Shown here piece by piece: positions 7,644 through 16,495 of a stretch of DNA of 64,000 nt. A program made the translations under genes and the position numbers. Below the pieces are notes generated by a model. The model saw only the letters and a program-made list of their open reading frames with translations. It made no database searches and was not told where the DNA came from. The first letter of the stretch is position 1, and each line of letters starts with the position of its first letter. The stretch lies in NCBI RefSeq assembly GCF_016907055.1, contig NZ_JAFBBG010000001.1, positions 124,001-188,000 of the forward strand, written 5' to 3'. Origin of the DNA: Paracholeplasma morum (GTDB lineage Bacteria > Bacillota_I > Bacilli_A > Acholeplasmatales > UBA5453).

Positions 7644-9395
7644 CTATTTATTTTTCTTCATCAATTCAATAACTTTGTCAATGTCTTTCTTAACTTCTTC
7701 TAAAGAAGTAATCCAAAAAGATTTATCCCTAACGTTAATGCCCATTGATAGTGCAGCATCTTCCACACTTGCCTTACCAGTAAGTGCCAATAGTTCATCG
7801 TACTTCTTCAAGAAAGTCTCTGAGTCTTTTTGATAAAGACTATATAATCCTTTCCCGAATAATAATCCAAATGCATATGGGAAATTATAGAAGTTTAACC
7901 CTGCACTATAATAATGACCTTTGTTTAACCACATATAAGGGTGTAAATAGTTTTCATCTAGCCCATCTTGATAAGCTGCTTTTTGAGCTTCTAACATCCA
8001 CGACTTCATCTTATCTTTTGAGATTGGTCCGGTTGAATTCTCGAATAGTTTGGATTCAAACATATACCTAGATAGAATGTCAATTATGACTTGAGTGTCA
8101 CCTTGTAAAGAGATTTCTAAAACGGATAGTTTTTCTTCATCTTTATCCAATGCGTTATAAAGCTTATTCATAACAATGGTTTCACAGAAAATCGAAGCCG
8201 TTTCAGCAAGAGGCATTGGATAACTCCAGTTAAGTGGGGCCTCATTTGAGATAACATCTCCGTGATAGCCATGACCTAGTTCATGCGCAAGTGTGGATAC
8301 ATCGGATAATGATCCTGTAAAGTTTAACAAGAATCTTGATTGTTTGATTTGAGGTTGGTTTGAACAGAAAGCGCCACCTCTCTTCCCTTTTTTAGGGAAT
8401 GCATCTAGCCAACTGTTATCGAATGCTCTTTTTGCAAAATCGCCTAATTTAGGAGAAAAACCATAGAATGCATCTAGGACAGTTTGTTGTGCTTGTTCAA
8501 ATGTATATGTTTGATTTAAATTACCAATTGGGGCAAATAAATCGTAAAAAGGTAACCCATTTTTATGACCAAGGTATAGGGCTTTTTCTTTCAAATAGTT
8601 TGCAAAATAAGGACGATAATCCAACATTGCTTCAATCATGGCATCAAGGGTTTCTTTTTCCATATGTGATGAATCAAGGGTTTTTTGTAAGGCACTTTCA
8701 TACCCTCTTAGTTCATTCATCATTGTCACTTCACGTTTGATGTTAGATAGGCTCATTGCAACTGCATCCGCAATTGGTTCATATGCCTTAAGTTCAGCTT
8801 CATAGGCTTGTTTTCTTATAACACTATCGGCTTCATATGCAAGGTTTCTGACTTCACTTAGTGTGATGGTTTTTCCATTGAGTTCCACAGGTAAGTTAGC
8901 CGTTAACAAGCTTTGAAGTTGACCCCATTGTCCAGAAGCTACTTGTCTTAATTTAGCATATAAGACTTCTTCTTTTTCAGATAATAAATGTTTAGAAGCT
9001 TTTTGTTCAAGGGAAAGAACGTAGTGATATTGTTTGATTAAGTCGCTTTGATGTCCGAGTGCGTCTAAATCAACGTCTTTAATCCATCTTGAAATCATGA
9101 CGTTTTCTTTTGTAACGGATGAGAAAAGTTGTTGAAGTTTGGATAAATACCCAAGTGCTTCTTGATTAGTAACATCCGTGGATGTAGTTAGGCTGGCAAA
9201 AGCATACAAACTATGTGCAATCAGTTCAATCTCTTCTTGTTTAAGTAAGTAGGCTTCCAAAAACTCAAGTGTTGAATATTGATCCATGGACTCTACTAAC
9301 TTCTTGTAATCCTCTAATAGGCTTTCAGCCTTCTTAATGTCTTTTAAATAGCTTTCATCAAAGCCTTTGTATAAATCATCTAAATTCCAATTCAT
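7644..9395 (-). CDS. pepF: Oligoendopeptidase F (M3 zinc metallopeptidase)
   Basis: The 583-residue protein cleaves short peptides in the cytoplasm and takes part in peptide turnover. The zinc-binding HELGHGYH is at residues 371-378, within the family context DVSTLAHELGHG, with the downstream third-ligand glutamate in the ETASIFCETIV segment. Length matches the PepF family (about 600), and there is no signal peptide. It follows uvrB by two bases, and the ribosome-binding site AGAGGA lies inside the end of uvrB, so the two form one transcription unit. The pairing with DNA repair has no obvious functional meaning. Confidence 0.94.
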   Translation of the reverse strand: MNWNLDDLYKGFDESYLKDIKKAESLLEDYKKLVESMDQYSTLEFLEAYLLKQEEIELIAHSLYAFASLTTSTDVTNQEALGYLSKLQQLFSSVTKENVMISRWIKDVDLDALGHQSDLIKQYHYVLSLEQKASKHLLSEKEEVLYAKLRQVASGQWGQLQSLLTANLPVELNGKTITLSEVRNLAYEADSVIRKQAYEAELKAYEPIADAVAMSLSNIKREVTMMNELRGYESALQKTLDSSHMEKETLDAMIEAMLDYRPYFANYLKEKALYLGHKNGLPFYDLFAPIGNLNQTYTFEQAQQTVLDAFYGFSPKLGDFAKRAFDNSWLDAFPKKGKRGGAFCSNQPQIKQSRFLLNFTGSLSDVSTLAHELGHGYHGDVISNEAPLNWSYPMPLAETASIFCETIVMNKLYNALDKDEEKLSVLEISLQGDTQVIIDILSRYMFESKLFENSTGPISKDKMKSWMLEAQKAAYQDGLDENYLHPYMWLNKGHYYSAGLNFYNFPYAFGLLFGKGLYSLYQKDSETFLKKYDELLALTGKASVEDAALSMGINVRDKSFWITSLEEVKKDIDKVIELMKKNK

Positions 9396-9397
9396 AA

Positions 9398-11362
9398 TTA
9401 ATGTCCTCTTTCTGCTTTCAGTTCAAATAACTGATCTCTAAGTTCTGTGGCTAGCTCAAAGTCTAATTCTTTAGCTGCTTGTTTCATTTCACGTTCAATA
9501 CGGGCGATGGTTCTATCAAGATCTTTTTGAGTATATTTCTTCTTAGGTTTGTCTTCTTCAAATTCTTGTTTCATCGAGATATCCGCACGAATGTCTTTCT
9601 TAACTGTTACTGGCTTAACATTGTATTTGGCATTAAATTCCAATTGAATTTGACGTCTTCGATAGGTTTCGCCAATGGCTTTTTCCATTGCATCTGAGAT
9701 ACTATCTGCGTACATGATGACATGTCCGTTTTCATTTCTCGCGGCTCTACCAATCGTTTGAATTAAGCTTCTCTCACTCCTTAAGAACCCTTGTTTATCC
9801 GCATCTAGTATCGCAACCAAGGATACTTCCGGTAGGTCCAATCCTTCTCTTAACAAGTTAATTCCGATTAAGACGTCGTATTTTCCCAACCGTAAATCTC
9901 TTAAAATAATGATACGTTCTAGTGACTTAATCTCTGAGTGGAGATAAGCTACTTTGAGACCTAACTTTTTAAAGTATGCCGTTAAGTCTTCACTCATTCT
10001 AATCGTTAAGGTTGTAACCAAAACACGTTCGTTTTTTTCAATACGTTTAATAATTTCTGCATATAGATCATCGATTTGACCAAATGATTTACGCACTTCA
10101 ATTTCTGGATCAATTAAATAGGTTGGTCTAATAATTTGTTCAACAATTGGAAGACCTCTCGAAAGTTCGTAATCCCCAGGCGTTGCTGATAAGTATATTA
10201 CATTATCTAATCGGTCTTCGAACTCATCAAATTTAAGGGGTCTATTATCTAGGGCACTAGGTAATCTAAATCCAAAATCTACTAACGTTTGTTTACGTGA
10301 TCTATCTCCGTTATACATTCCTCTAACTTGACTGACTGTCACGTGAGATTCATCGATGATGAGTAAGAAATCTTTGTTAAAGAAATCAATTAGTGTGGAA
10401 GGTGTCTCTCCAGCTTCTTTCAAAGACAGATGTCTTGAATAGTTTTCAACACCAGGACATACACCAATTTCTTCAAGCATCTCTATGTCGTATTTGGTTC
10501 GCATTTGAATACGTTCGGCTTCAAGGGGTTTTTCTTCATCTTGAAAATACAAAATGCGTTCTTGAAGTTCATTTTTTATTCTTCTTATAGATTCTTTTAG
10601 TTTCTCTTTATTGGTCATGAAGTGGGTAGCTGGGAATATCGTAATATAATCTAGAACCTCAAGCGTCTGTCCTGTCAATACATCAAATCGTTTGATGCGG
10701 TCGATTTCATCACCAAACAATTCAATTCTAATTCCTGTTTCTCTAGCATTGGAAGGAATTACTTCAATTGAATCGCCTCTAACTCTAAATGTCCCACGGT
10801 GAAAATCTATGTCATTACGTTGATAAGTCAGTTCTACTAGTTTATTAAGAATGTAATTTCTTTTGATTTGGTCGCCAGTTCTTAAGAACATAATCGAGTT
10901 TTTGTAATCATCAGGATCCCCGATACCGTATATACAAGATACTGAGGCAACAACGATCACATCGTCTCGTTCCAACAAAGAGGCGGTAGCGCTATGCCTC
11001 ATCTCATCAATTTCATCATTGATGGAAGCATCTTTTTCAATATAGGTGTCGGATGTAACCACATAAGCTTCTGGTTGATAGTAATCATAATAGGATATAA
11101 AGTACTCTACTCTGTTTTCAGGAAAGAAAGCTTTAAGTTCACTATATAATTGGCCGGCTAAGGTTTTGTTATGTGCTAAAACAAGGGTCTTTTTACCCAT
11201 TTTTTCGATGATATTAGAAATGGTAAAAGTTTTACCGGTCCCAGTAGCACCACGTAAAACTTGTTGTTTCATTCCATTAGCAAAGTTATTAGTTAGTGTA
11301 TCAATGGCTTCAATTTGGTCTCCCATCGGTTGATATGGCGCAACCAATTTAAACTTTGACAT
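9398..11362 (-). CDS. uvrB: Excinuclease ABC subunit B
   Basis: UvrB loads onto DNA lesions with UvrA and forms the pre-incision complex with UvrC. The 654-residue protein has Walker A GATGTGKT at about 38-45, the damage-probing beta-hairpin [11 protein letters not shown] near 91-101, helicase motifs including DESHV and the motif VI region QTIGRAARN, and a C-terminal UVR coiled-coil motif (about 615-650) for UvrC. Length is typical. A TATAAT box (11386-11391) and an AAGGAAGTGA ribosome-binding region precede the ATG. uvrA and uvrC are not in this window. Confidence 0.97.
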   Translation of the reverse strand: MSKFKLVAPYQPMGDQIEAIDTLTNNFANGMKQQVLRGATGTGKTFTISNIIEKMGKKTLVLAHNKTLAGQLYSELKAFFPENRVEYFISYYDYYQPEAYVVTSDTYIEKDASINDEIDEMRHSATASLLERDDVIVVASVSCIYGIGDPDDYKNSIMFLRTGDQIKRNYILNKLVELTYQRNDIDFHRGTFRVRGDSIEVIPSNARETGIRIELFGDEIDRIKRFDVLTGQTLEVLDYITIFPATHFMTNKEKLKESIRRIKNELQERILYFQDEEKPLEAERIQMRTKYDIEMLEEIGVCPGVENYSRHLSLKEAGETPSTLIDFFNKDFLLIIDESHVTVSQVRGMYNGDRSRKQTLVDFGFRLPSALDNRPLKFDEFEDRLDNVIYLSATPGDYELSRGLPIVEQIIRPTYLIDPEIEVRKSFGQIDDLYAEIIKRIEKNERVLVTTLTIRMSEDLTAYFKKLGLKVAYLHSEIKSLERIIILRDLRLGKYDVLIGINLLREGLDLPEVSLVAILDADKQGFLRSERSLIQTIGRAARNENGHVIMYADSISDAMEKAIGETYRRRQIQLEFNAKYNVKPVTVKKDIRADISMKQEFEEDKPKKKYTQKDLDRTIARIEREMKQAAKELDFELATELRDQLFELKAERGH

Positions 11363-11385
11363 AGTATCACTTCCTTTTAGTATCT

Positions 11386-11391
11386 ATTATA
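11386..11391 (-). promoter_or_regulatory. -10 element of the uvrB-pepF promoter
   Basis: TATAAT on the minus strand, directly after the terminator of the upstream transporter gene and about 24 bases before the uvrB ATG. No recognisable -35 box and no SOS-like palindrome was seen. Confidence 0.6.
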
Positions 11392-11404
11392 CATAATAGA
11401 GAAC

Positions 11405-11427
11405 AAAAAAGCACGGAAATCGTGCTT
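11405..11427 (-). terminator. Terminator of the Na/Pi cotransporter gene
   Basis: AAGCACG and CGTGCTT form a 7-bp stem around a 5-base loop. It is followed in the minus-strand transcript by a run of U, and overlaps the transporter's stop codon by two bases. Confidence 0.88.
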
Positions 11428-13126
11428 ATTTGAACGTAACTTCTTCATCATCTAATCTAGATACACGAGAAGGGTTAATAATGTTCTCTGCGATGTTTTT
11501 TAAATGGTCTCCAATACGTTCCATATTGGATAATATTTCTACGTAATTGGTTTTGGAAGTAAAGTTTAATTCACCATTTTTAAGTCTTTCAACGTAGTTT
11601 AGTCTGAATTTTTCTTCAAGTTTATCTGTGACTGTCTCATACTCAATCGCAAGTTTAGCTTTCTTAACATCATTATAAACAAATGATGCCATCGTCATAT
11701 CAAACATCTCTTCTAAAACTTTATAATAATGTCTTAAGTCCTCAATACCACCTTCAGATAGTACCTGATTTTCCTCATATCGATTTTTGAAAAATCCTAT
11801 AAGGTTAGTTAAATGGTCTCCAATACGTTCGAAGTCTCTAATGGTGTCTAGGTCTCTCGATAGTCTATTTGAGTCTTTGAAAGAAAGTTCGTTTTTTCTA
11901 ACTAGATTGATCATGTAATCGTGAAGTCTCTTGTCATAATCATCTAAGGTGTGTTCATACTTTTCTGCTCTATTTAAACTTTCAGAAGAGTTTTCAAAAC
12001 TATATTGTCTCGTAAGGAAAAAATAATCTCGTGCAATTGATCCCATCTTATTAATCCCTTTTTTAACATAATAAAGCGCTAATGAAGGCGTTTCTTGTAA
12101 GAGTGATTCATTAAAGATCACTTCAAGTTCATCTGAGCGTTTCTTCTCTTTGATTAACCAAGATGATAAATCGATTAGTTTGTCCATGAAGAAGAATAGA
12201 ATGACTGTAGTAACAACATTCATGAGAATGTGAGCGAATGCTAAAGTAGCCATTGAGTACTGTGTTAAGAATGTGCTTTCCACCCAAGACACCACATGAT
12301 AATATGGCCATAATAGAATCAAAAAGATGACGGTTCCCAGTACATTAAACATAATGTGTATTGCAGATAATCTTCTTGATTCAATAGATCCATTTATAGA
12401 AGCCATTACGCTTGTAATGGTTGTTCCGATATTAGCACCTAAGATTAGAGGTAGTGCACCAATTAATGAGAAGGTAGCGATGCCTGTTGTCGCATTCATA
12501 TGGTAAAGCTTTTGAATAATACCGATTGATGCTGATGAACTTTGGATAAAAGCTGTAAATAAAGTCCCAAATGTTACACCAAATAACCAGAATGCGCGGT
12601 TAGAGGTGTCTGAGAATAACATGAATAAATCTTGTACATAAGGATTATTCACCACTGATTTTAACCCATCAGACATGACTTCAAGTCCGAAGAAAATCAG
12701 CCCTAGTCCGAGAATAACTGACCCTATATTTCTAATGATTTTCCTTTTAAAGAAGAATAGCATAACCACAGAAACGAAGATCATCAATAGAGCATAATCT
12801 GCTATGGGTAAACCGATGATAATAGATGTTACGGTCGTCCCGATGTTTGCGCCAAATATGACACCAACTGATTGCTTAAGCGTCATTAATCCTGCGGTAA
12901 CTAATCCGATAACCAACACAGTTGTTGCTGAAGAACTTTGCATAATTACTGTTAATAAAACACCCATTATGATAGCTTTAATTGGCGTATTGGTCGTTTT
13001 TTCAATGATTGATCTCATCTTATTCCCGGCTGAGCGCTTCAAAGAGTCGCTCATCAGTTCCATCCCATATAGGAATAACCCAAGCCCCCCTAATATATAG
13101 AGGATATTTCTAGTAGTTTCACTCAT
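11426..13126 (-). CDS. Na/Pi cotransporter family protein with C-terminal PhoU-like domain
   Basis: The 566-residue membrane protein belongs to the NptA/YjbB family of sodium-driven phosphate transporters. Two inverted repeats carry the family's QSSS signature: MQSSSATTVLVIGLVTAG near residues 62-79 and IQSSSASIGIIQKL further on, each followed by a GANIGTT loop. After about nine membrane helices, the last 200 residues form a soluble, helical PhoU-like domain. In YjbB-type proteins this tail is linked to regulation or export of phosphate, so the direction of transport is uncertain. The gene has AAAGGAG before its ATG and lies downstream of the pfkA terminator. Confidence 0.9.
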   Translation of the reverse strand: MSETTRNILYILGGLGLFLYGMELMSDSLKRSAGNKMRSIIEKTTNTPIKAIIMGVLLTVIMQSSSATTVLVIGLVTAGLMTLKQSVGVIFGANIGTTVTSIIIGLPIADYALLMIFVSVVMLFFFKRKIIRNIGSVILGLGLIFFGLEVMSDGLKSVVNNPYVQDLFMLFSDTSNRAFWLFGVTFGTLFTAFIQSSSASIGIIQKLYHMNATTGIATFSLIGALPLILGANIGTTITSVMASINGSIESRRLSAIHIMFNVLGTVIFLILLWPYYHVVSWVESTFLTQYSMATLAFAHILMNVVTTVILFFFMDKLIDLSSWLIKEKKRSDELEVIFNESLLQETPSLALYYVKKGINKMGSIARDYFFLTRQYSFENSSESLNRAEKYEHTLDDYDKRLHDYMINLVRKNELSFKDSNRLSRDLDTIRDFERIGDHLTNLIGFFKNRYEENQVLSEGGIEDLRHYYKVLEEMFDMTMASFVYNDVKKAKLAIEYETVTDKLEEKFRLNYVERLKNGELNFTSKTNYVEILSNMERIGDHLKNIAENIINPSRVSRLDDEEVTFK

Positions 13127-13157
13127 GTTAATTAATCTCCTTTACTTAATAAACCCA

Positions 13158-13182
13158 CAAAAAAAGATGCTAAAATAGCACC
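13158..13182 (-). terminator. Terminator downstream of pfkA
   Basis: GGTGCTA and TAGCATC form a 7-bp stem with one G-U pair and a 3-base loop, followed by seven U in the minus-strand transcript. It lies 90 bases after the pfkA stop. The stretch between holds no gene or RNA that I recognise. Confidence 0.85.
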
Positions 13183-13272
13183 TTTATTAGGATTCTCTTG
13201 AACAAATGATTAAGTTCATACTATGAGTCAAAATTAGAATCATATAGTCACCTTAAAAATATTGTTTTTCAC

Positions 13273-14226
13273 TTAAGATAATTTACTTACTAGTTGATAC
13301 AACTCTTCCATTGATTCGTTTTTCATTTGGAATACTTCTTCAAATGGTAAATAAATCATCTTCGAGTTCATAACGCCAATGGCGACGCCAAATGTTTGAT
13401 TATTAATTAAATCGATTGCAAAAGAACCCATTCTACCTGCTAGGATTCTATCTTCAGCGGATGGTGATCCCCCTCTTTGAACATAGCCTAAGACAGTGGC
13501 TCTACACGCAAAACCACTTTTTTCAGTGATTTCATCTGCAAGTTCATGTACATTAGTAATATTTTCCGTAATCACGATGATGGCATTTCTTCTGCCTTCG
13601 CTCTTATGGACTTTTAATTTTTCGATTAAGTCATTTTTATTAAGTTTATGTTCTTGTGTGATAATGAACTCTGCCCCACAACTCAAACCAGCCATGATGG
13701 CTAAATCTCCACAGTTTCTCCCCATGGTCTCAACAATCGAACATCTTTGATGAGAGGAAGCCGTGTCTCTTAGTTTGTCAATCGCTTCAACGATGGTGTC
13801 CAAGGCGGTATGGAATCCGATTGTAAAATCTGTTCCTGCTAAATCATTGTCGATGGTTCCAGGAATGCCAATCACTGGAAAACCCATTTCAGTAAGTGCT
13901 TGAGCCCCACGATAAGTACCATCTCCACCAATAACTACTAGGCATTCAATACCTATTTTTCTCATGTTATCAATGGCAATTTGTCTTACGTCTTTGTTGT
14001 GAAAATCCTTCATTCTTGCTGTTCCTAGAATTGTTCCGCCCTTTTGAAGAATCTCAGAAACGCTCTTTCTAGACATCTTTTCAAAGTTACCTTCAACCAG
14101 ACCTGAGTAACCATCCATAACTCCATAGACTTCATGTCCAGAGTTTAAGCCAGCTCTTACAACAGCTCTAATTGCAGGATTCATTCCAGGTGCATCTCCC
14201 CCGGAGGTCAATACAGCTATTTTCAT
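13273..14226 (-). CDS. pfkA: ATP-dependent 6-phosphofructokinase
   Basis: The 317-residue protein phosphorylates fructose 6-phosphate with ATP, the committed step of glycolysis. It has the bacterial PfkA features: TSGGDAPGMNPAIRAVVR at the N-terminus, GGDGT at 100-104 and PGTIDND at 122-128 with the catalytic Asp. The Gly residues at the two positions that discriminate phosphoryl donors (GGDG and PGTIDND) indicate ATP rather than pyrophosphate. An Arg at residue 20 corresponds to the effector-site region of the family. Unlike Bacillus there is no pyk beside it. It is transcribed divergently from a PPi-type enzyme 150 bases away. AGGTGAGG precedes the ATG. Confidence 0.95.
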   Translation of the reverse strand: MKIAVLTSGGDAPGMNPAIRAVVRAGLNSGHEVYGVMDGYSGLVEGNFEKMSRKSVSEILQKGGTILGTARMKDFHNKDVRQIAIDNMRKIGIECLVVIGGDGTYRGAQALTEMGFPVIGIPGTIDNDLAGTDFTIGFHTALDTIVEAIDKLRDTASSHQRCSIVETMGRNCGDLAIMAGLSCGAEFIITQEHKLNKNDLIEKLKVHKSEGRRNAIIVITENITNVHELADEITEKSGFACRATVLGYVQRGGSPSAEDRILAGRMGSFAIDLINNQTFGVAIGVMNSKMIYLPFEEVFQMKNESMEELYQLVSKLS

Positions 14227-14248
14227 ATCCTCACCTCAAATCGACTTC

Positions 14249-14254
14249 ATTATA
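14249..14254 (-). promoter_or_regulatory. -10 element of the pfkA promoter
   Basis: TATAAT on the minus strand, about 23 bases upstream of the pfkA ATG, with a weak TTAAAA -35 candidate 18 bases further up. It lies back to back with the promoter of the PPi-PFK gene. Confidence 0.6.
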
Positions 14255-14310
14255 TCATGTAATTTAAATGGATTTTAACCATTTTTTACATTCTAAAATG
14301 AGAAAGCGAT

Positions 14311-14340
14311 TTCTTATAAGTATTTTCAATCTAATATGAT
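14311..14340 (+). promoter_or_regulatory. Promoter of the PPi-phosphofructokinase gene
   Basis: TTCTTA (14311-14316) and TATGAT (14335-14340) are separated by 18 bases. The predicted transcription start falls near 14346, which excludes the upstream in-frame ATG at 14344 as the translation start. Confidence 0.6.
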
Positions 14341-14379
14341 AAAATGTACTCGAAAGAATATGAAAGGATGCGTATATAT

Positions 14380-15624
14380 ATGAAAAATTTAAAAGGCGCT
14401 GCTATTTTAGGGCAATCAGGTGGTCCAACAAGCGTTATTAACGCAAGTGCTGCCGGTGTATTTTTAGAAGCTTTAAAACAAGAAAACATTACTGCAGTAT
14501 ATGGTGCTGCCCACGGTATTAAAGGGATTTTAGATGAAGAATTCTATGATATTTCCAAAGAAGATATCAAAGAATTGGAATTACTAAAAAACACACCAAG
14601 TTCAGCAATTGGATCTGTAAGATACAAACTAAAACCACTTAAAAAAGATCCAAGTGACTATGAAAGATTACTTGAAGTATTCAAGAAATACAACATTCGT
14701 TACTTCTTCTATAACGGTGGTAATGACTCAATGGATACATGCAACAAGATCAGCAAATACTTCAAGAATGCTGGTTGGGATTGCAATGTTATGGGTGTTC
14801 CAAAAACAATCGATAATGACTTAACTGGTACTGACCACTGCCCAGGTTATGGTTCAGCTGCTAAATATGTAGCAACCACTATGATGGAGTTATACCATGA
14901 CGCAACAGTATACAACACACCAATGGTTACTGTAGTTGAAGTGATGGGAAGAAACGCTGGTTGGTTAACTGCTGCTGCTCAACTTGCTAAATCTAAAGGC
15001 CAAGGCCCTGATTTAATCTACCTACCAGAAATCGTATTTGATTACGACCAATTCTTCGTTGACGTTGAAAACACTTTAAAAGCTAAAGGTAAAGTCATCG
15101 TTGTTGTATCAGAAGGTATTAAAGACAAAGATGGCAAGTATGTTCCAGAACATTACTCAAGTCTATCAACTGACTCATTTGGACATGCACAATTAGGTGG
15201 AACTGCTTCGATTTTAGCTGATCAAATCAAAGAAAAACTCAATGTTAAAGTTCGTTCTATCGAGTTCTCATTATTACAAAGAAGTGCTGCACACTTAGCT
15301 TCAAAAGTAGACGTTAAAGAAGCGTTTATGGCTGGGGTTAAAGCAGTTAGAGCTGCTGTTAACGGAACAACTGACAAAATGGTTGGATTCGAAAGAGTAT
15401 CTTCAAACCCATACAAGATCAAATACAAACTTGTTTCATTATCTAAGGCAGCAAACACTGAGAAGAAAGTCCCAGCTGAATGGATTTTACCAAACGGCCA
15501 AGGCTTAACTCAAGAATTTGTTGACTACGCATTGCCATTAATTCAAGGCGATGACAAAGCACCACTTGAAGACGGTCTTCCACGTTTCGCAAAACTTAAA
15601 AAAGTGTTTGTTGAAAAAAAATAA
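14380..15624 (+). CDS. pfp: Pyrophosphate-dependent phosphofructokinase
   Basis: The 414-residue enzyme belongs to the PFK superfamily but carries the two substitutions linked to pyrophosphate use. GGND at residues 113-116 replaces GGDG, placing an acidic residue where the ATP alpha-phosphate would sit. PKTIDND at 141-147 has Lys in place of Gly. It would catalyse reversible transfer of phosphate from PPi to fructose 6-phosphate. The start at 14380 is chosen because AAAGGA lies upstream and because the promoter makes the in-frame ATG at 14344 too early. PPi-PFK activity is a classical trait of Acholeplasma laidlawii. A strong terminator follows. Confidence 0.92.
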   Translation: MKNLKGAAILGQSGGPTSVINASAAGVFLEALKQENITAVYGAAHGIKGILDEEFYDISKEDIKELELLKNTPSSAIGSVRYKLKPLKKDPSDYERLLEVFKKYNIRYFFYNGGNDSMDTCNKISKYFKNAGWDCNVMGVPKTIDNDLTGTDHCPGYGSAAKYVATTMMELYHDATVYNTPMVTVVEVMGRNAGWLTAAAQLAKSKGQGPDLIYLPEIVFDYDQFFVDVENTLKAKGKVIVVVSEGIKDKDGKYVPEHYSSLSTDSFGHAQLGGTASILADQIKEKLNVKVRSIEFSLLQRSAAHLASKVDVKEAFMAGVKAVRAAVNGTTDKMVGFERVSSNPYKIKYKLVSLSKAANTEKKVPAEWILPNGQGLTQEFVDYALPLIQGDDKAPLEDGLPRFAKLKKVFVEKK

Positions 15625-15646
15625 CTGAAATAACTTTAATAATAGG

Positions 15647-15676
15647 CAAGGATATCTAAAAAATATCCTTGTTTTT
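15647..15676 (+). terminator. Terminator of the PPi-PFK gene
   Basis: CAAGGATAT and ATATCCTTG form a perfect 9-bp stem around a 7-base A-rich loop, followed by TTTTT on the plus strand. Confidence 0.92.
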
Positions 15677-15684
15677 ATTATAGT

Positions 15685-15719
15685 AAAAATCCCCAACCTA
15701 CTATACGAGGTGGGGATTT
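15685..15719 (-). terminator. Terminator of the dnaE-esterase operon
   Basis: AAATCCCC(A)ACC pairs with GGTGGGGATTT with one bulged base. The minus-strand transcript continues UUUUU. It faces the plus-strand terminator of the convergent gene, so the two units are insulated from each other. Confidence 0.88.
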
Positions 15720-15721
15720 GA

Positions 15722-16495
15722 TTATTTGTTATTATGAATATTAAACGGTAACTGTCTCAAAAAAGACATCGCTAAGTTAAACCAGTTTTGATTGTGAAGG
15801 TTTTCTAACTCAAATCGATTTGGATCATCTTCGTCCTTCTTAACCTCTTTAGTGCCTAAGGATATGCCATGCACACCTTGGTTAAATATATGTAAATCCG
15901 TAAGAATTTCGTTCTTCTTTAGAGCATTAAAGAGCTTCAGAGAGTTTTCAACAGGGACTGCCGTATCATTAAGTGTATGAAATAAGAATGTAGGTGGCGC
16001 ATACTTTGTTACTCTTTTTTCGAGTGAAAATAATGCCCTAGTTTTTTCATTGATTTCTCCATACAGTCGCTTAATAGAATCCTCATGCGCAATGTGTTCT
16101 TCGCCCGTGATCACTGGATAACAGAGTATCATCGCATAAGGTGCTTGCAGTTGATAGTGTTGATAAGTTAATCCTAGTTTTGCAATGTAATGACCACCAC
16201 TTGAGAATCCCATTAAGATGATTTTCTTTTTGTCAATTGGATGTGTACTCTCTAGTATATATTGATAAAAAGAAACCAACTCATCAACGACATCTTCTTT
16301 AACTAAGATGGATTGTCGATAATAAATGATTCCTACATGATACCCCTCTTGAACCAGTTTGTCCTTAATTGGATTGGCCTCACGAGGCGACGTTCTTTGA
16401 TAACCTCCACCTGGCGCAATCAAAACGATTGGTCTAGTTGTATCGTCTTGAATGAATAATTCCATGTAATTGTTTGAACTCATTTGAATAATCAT
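15722..16495 (-). CDS. Alpha/beta hydrolase (esterase/lipase family)
   Basis: The 257-residue cytoplasmic protein has an alpha/beta hydrolase fold. APGGGY near residue 28 is the oxyanion-hole loop, GFSSGG at 96-101 is the nucleophile elbow with Ser98, and the later NDTAVPVENS and GVHGISLG segments supply the Asp and His of the triad. The closest family impression is the BD-FAE / acetyl-xylan-esterase-like group of small carboxylesterases. The natural substrate is not predictable. The ATG overlaps the dnaE stop by four bases, so it is co-translated with the polymerase gene. Confidence 0.85.
   Translation of the reverse strand: MIIQMSSNNYMELFIQDDTTRPIVLIAPGGGYQRTSPREANPIKDKLVQEGYHVGIIYYRQSILVKEDVVDELVSFYQYILESTHPIDKKKIILMGFSSGGHYIAKLGLTYQHYQLQAPYAMILCYPVITGEEHIAHEDSIKRLYGEINEKTRALFSLEKRVTKYAPPTFLFHTLNDTAVPVENSLKLFNALKKNEILTDLHIFNQGVHGISLGTKEVKKDEDDPNRFELENLHNQNWFNLAMSFLRQLPFNIHNNK

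Noticed and set aside
12804-13100. Plus-strand frame inside the Na/Pi cotransporter gene
   Set aside because: Shadow of a repeated membrane motif in the real gene, without start signals.
13183-13272. Small RNA or riboswitch in the 3' region of pfkA
   Set aside because: Only short imperfect inverted repeats are seen, with no known fold and no separate promoter of quality.
14344-14379. Upstream ATG as the start of the PPi-PFK gene
   Set aside because: It coincides with the predicted transcription start and lacks a ribosome-binding site; the ATG at 14380 has one and gives the family N-terminus.
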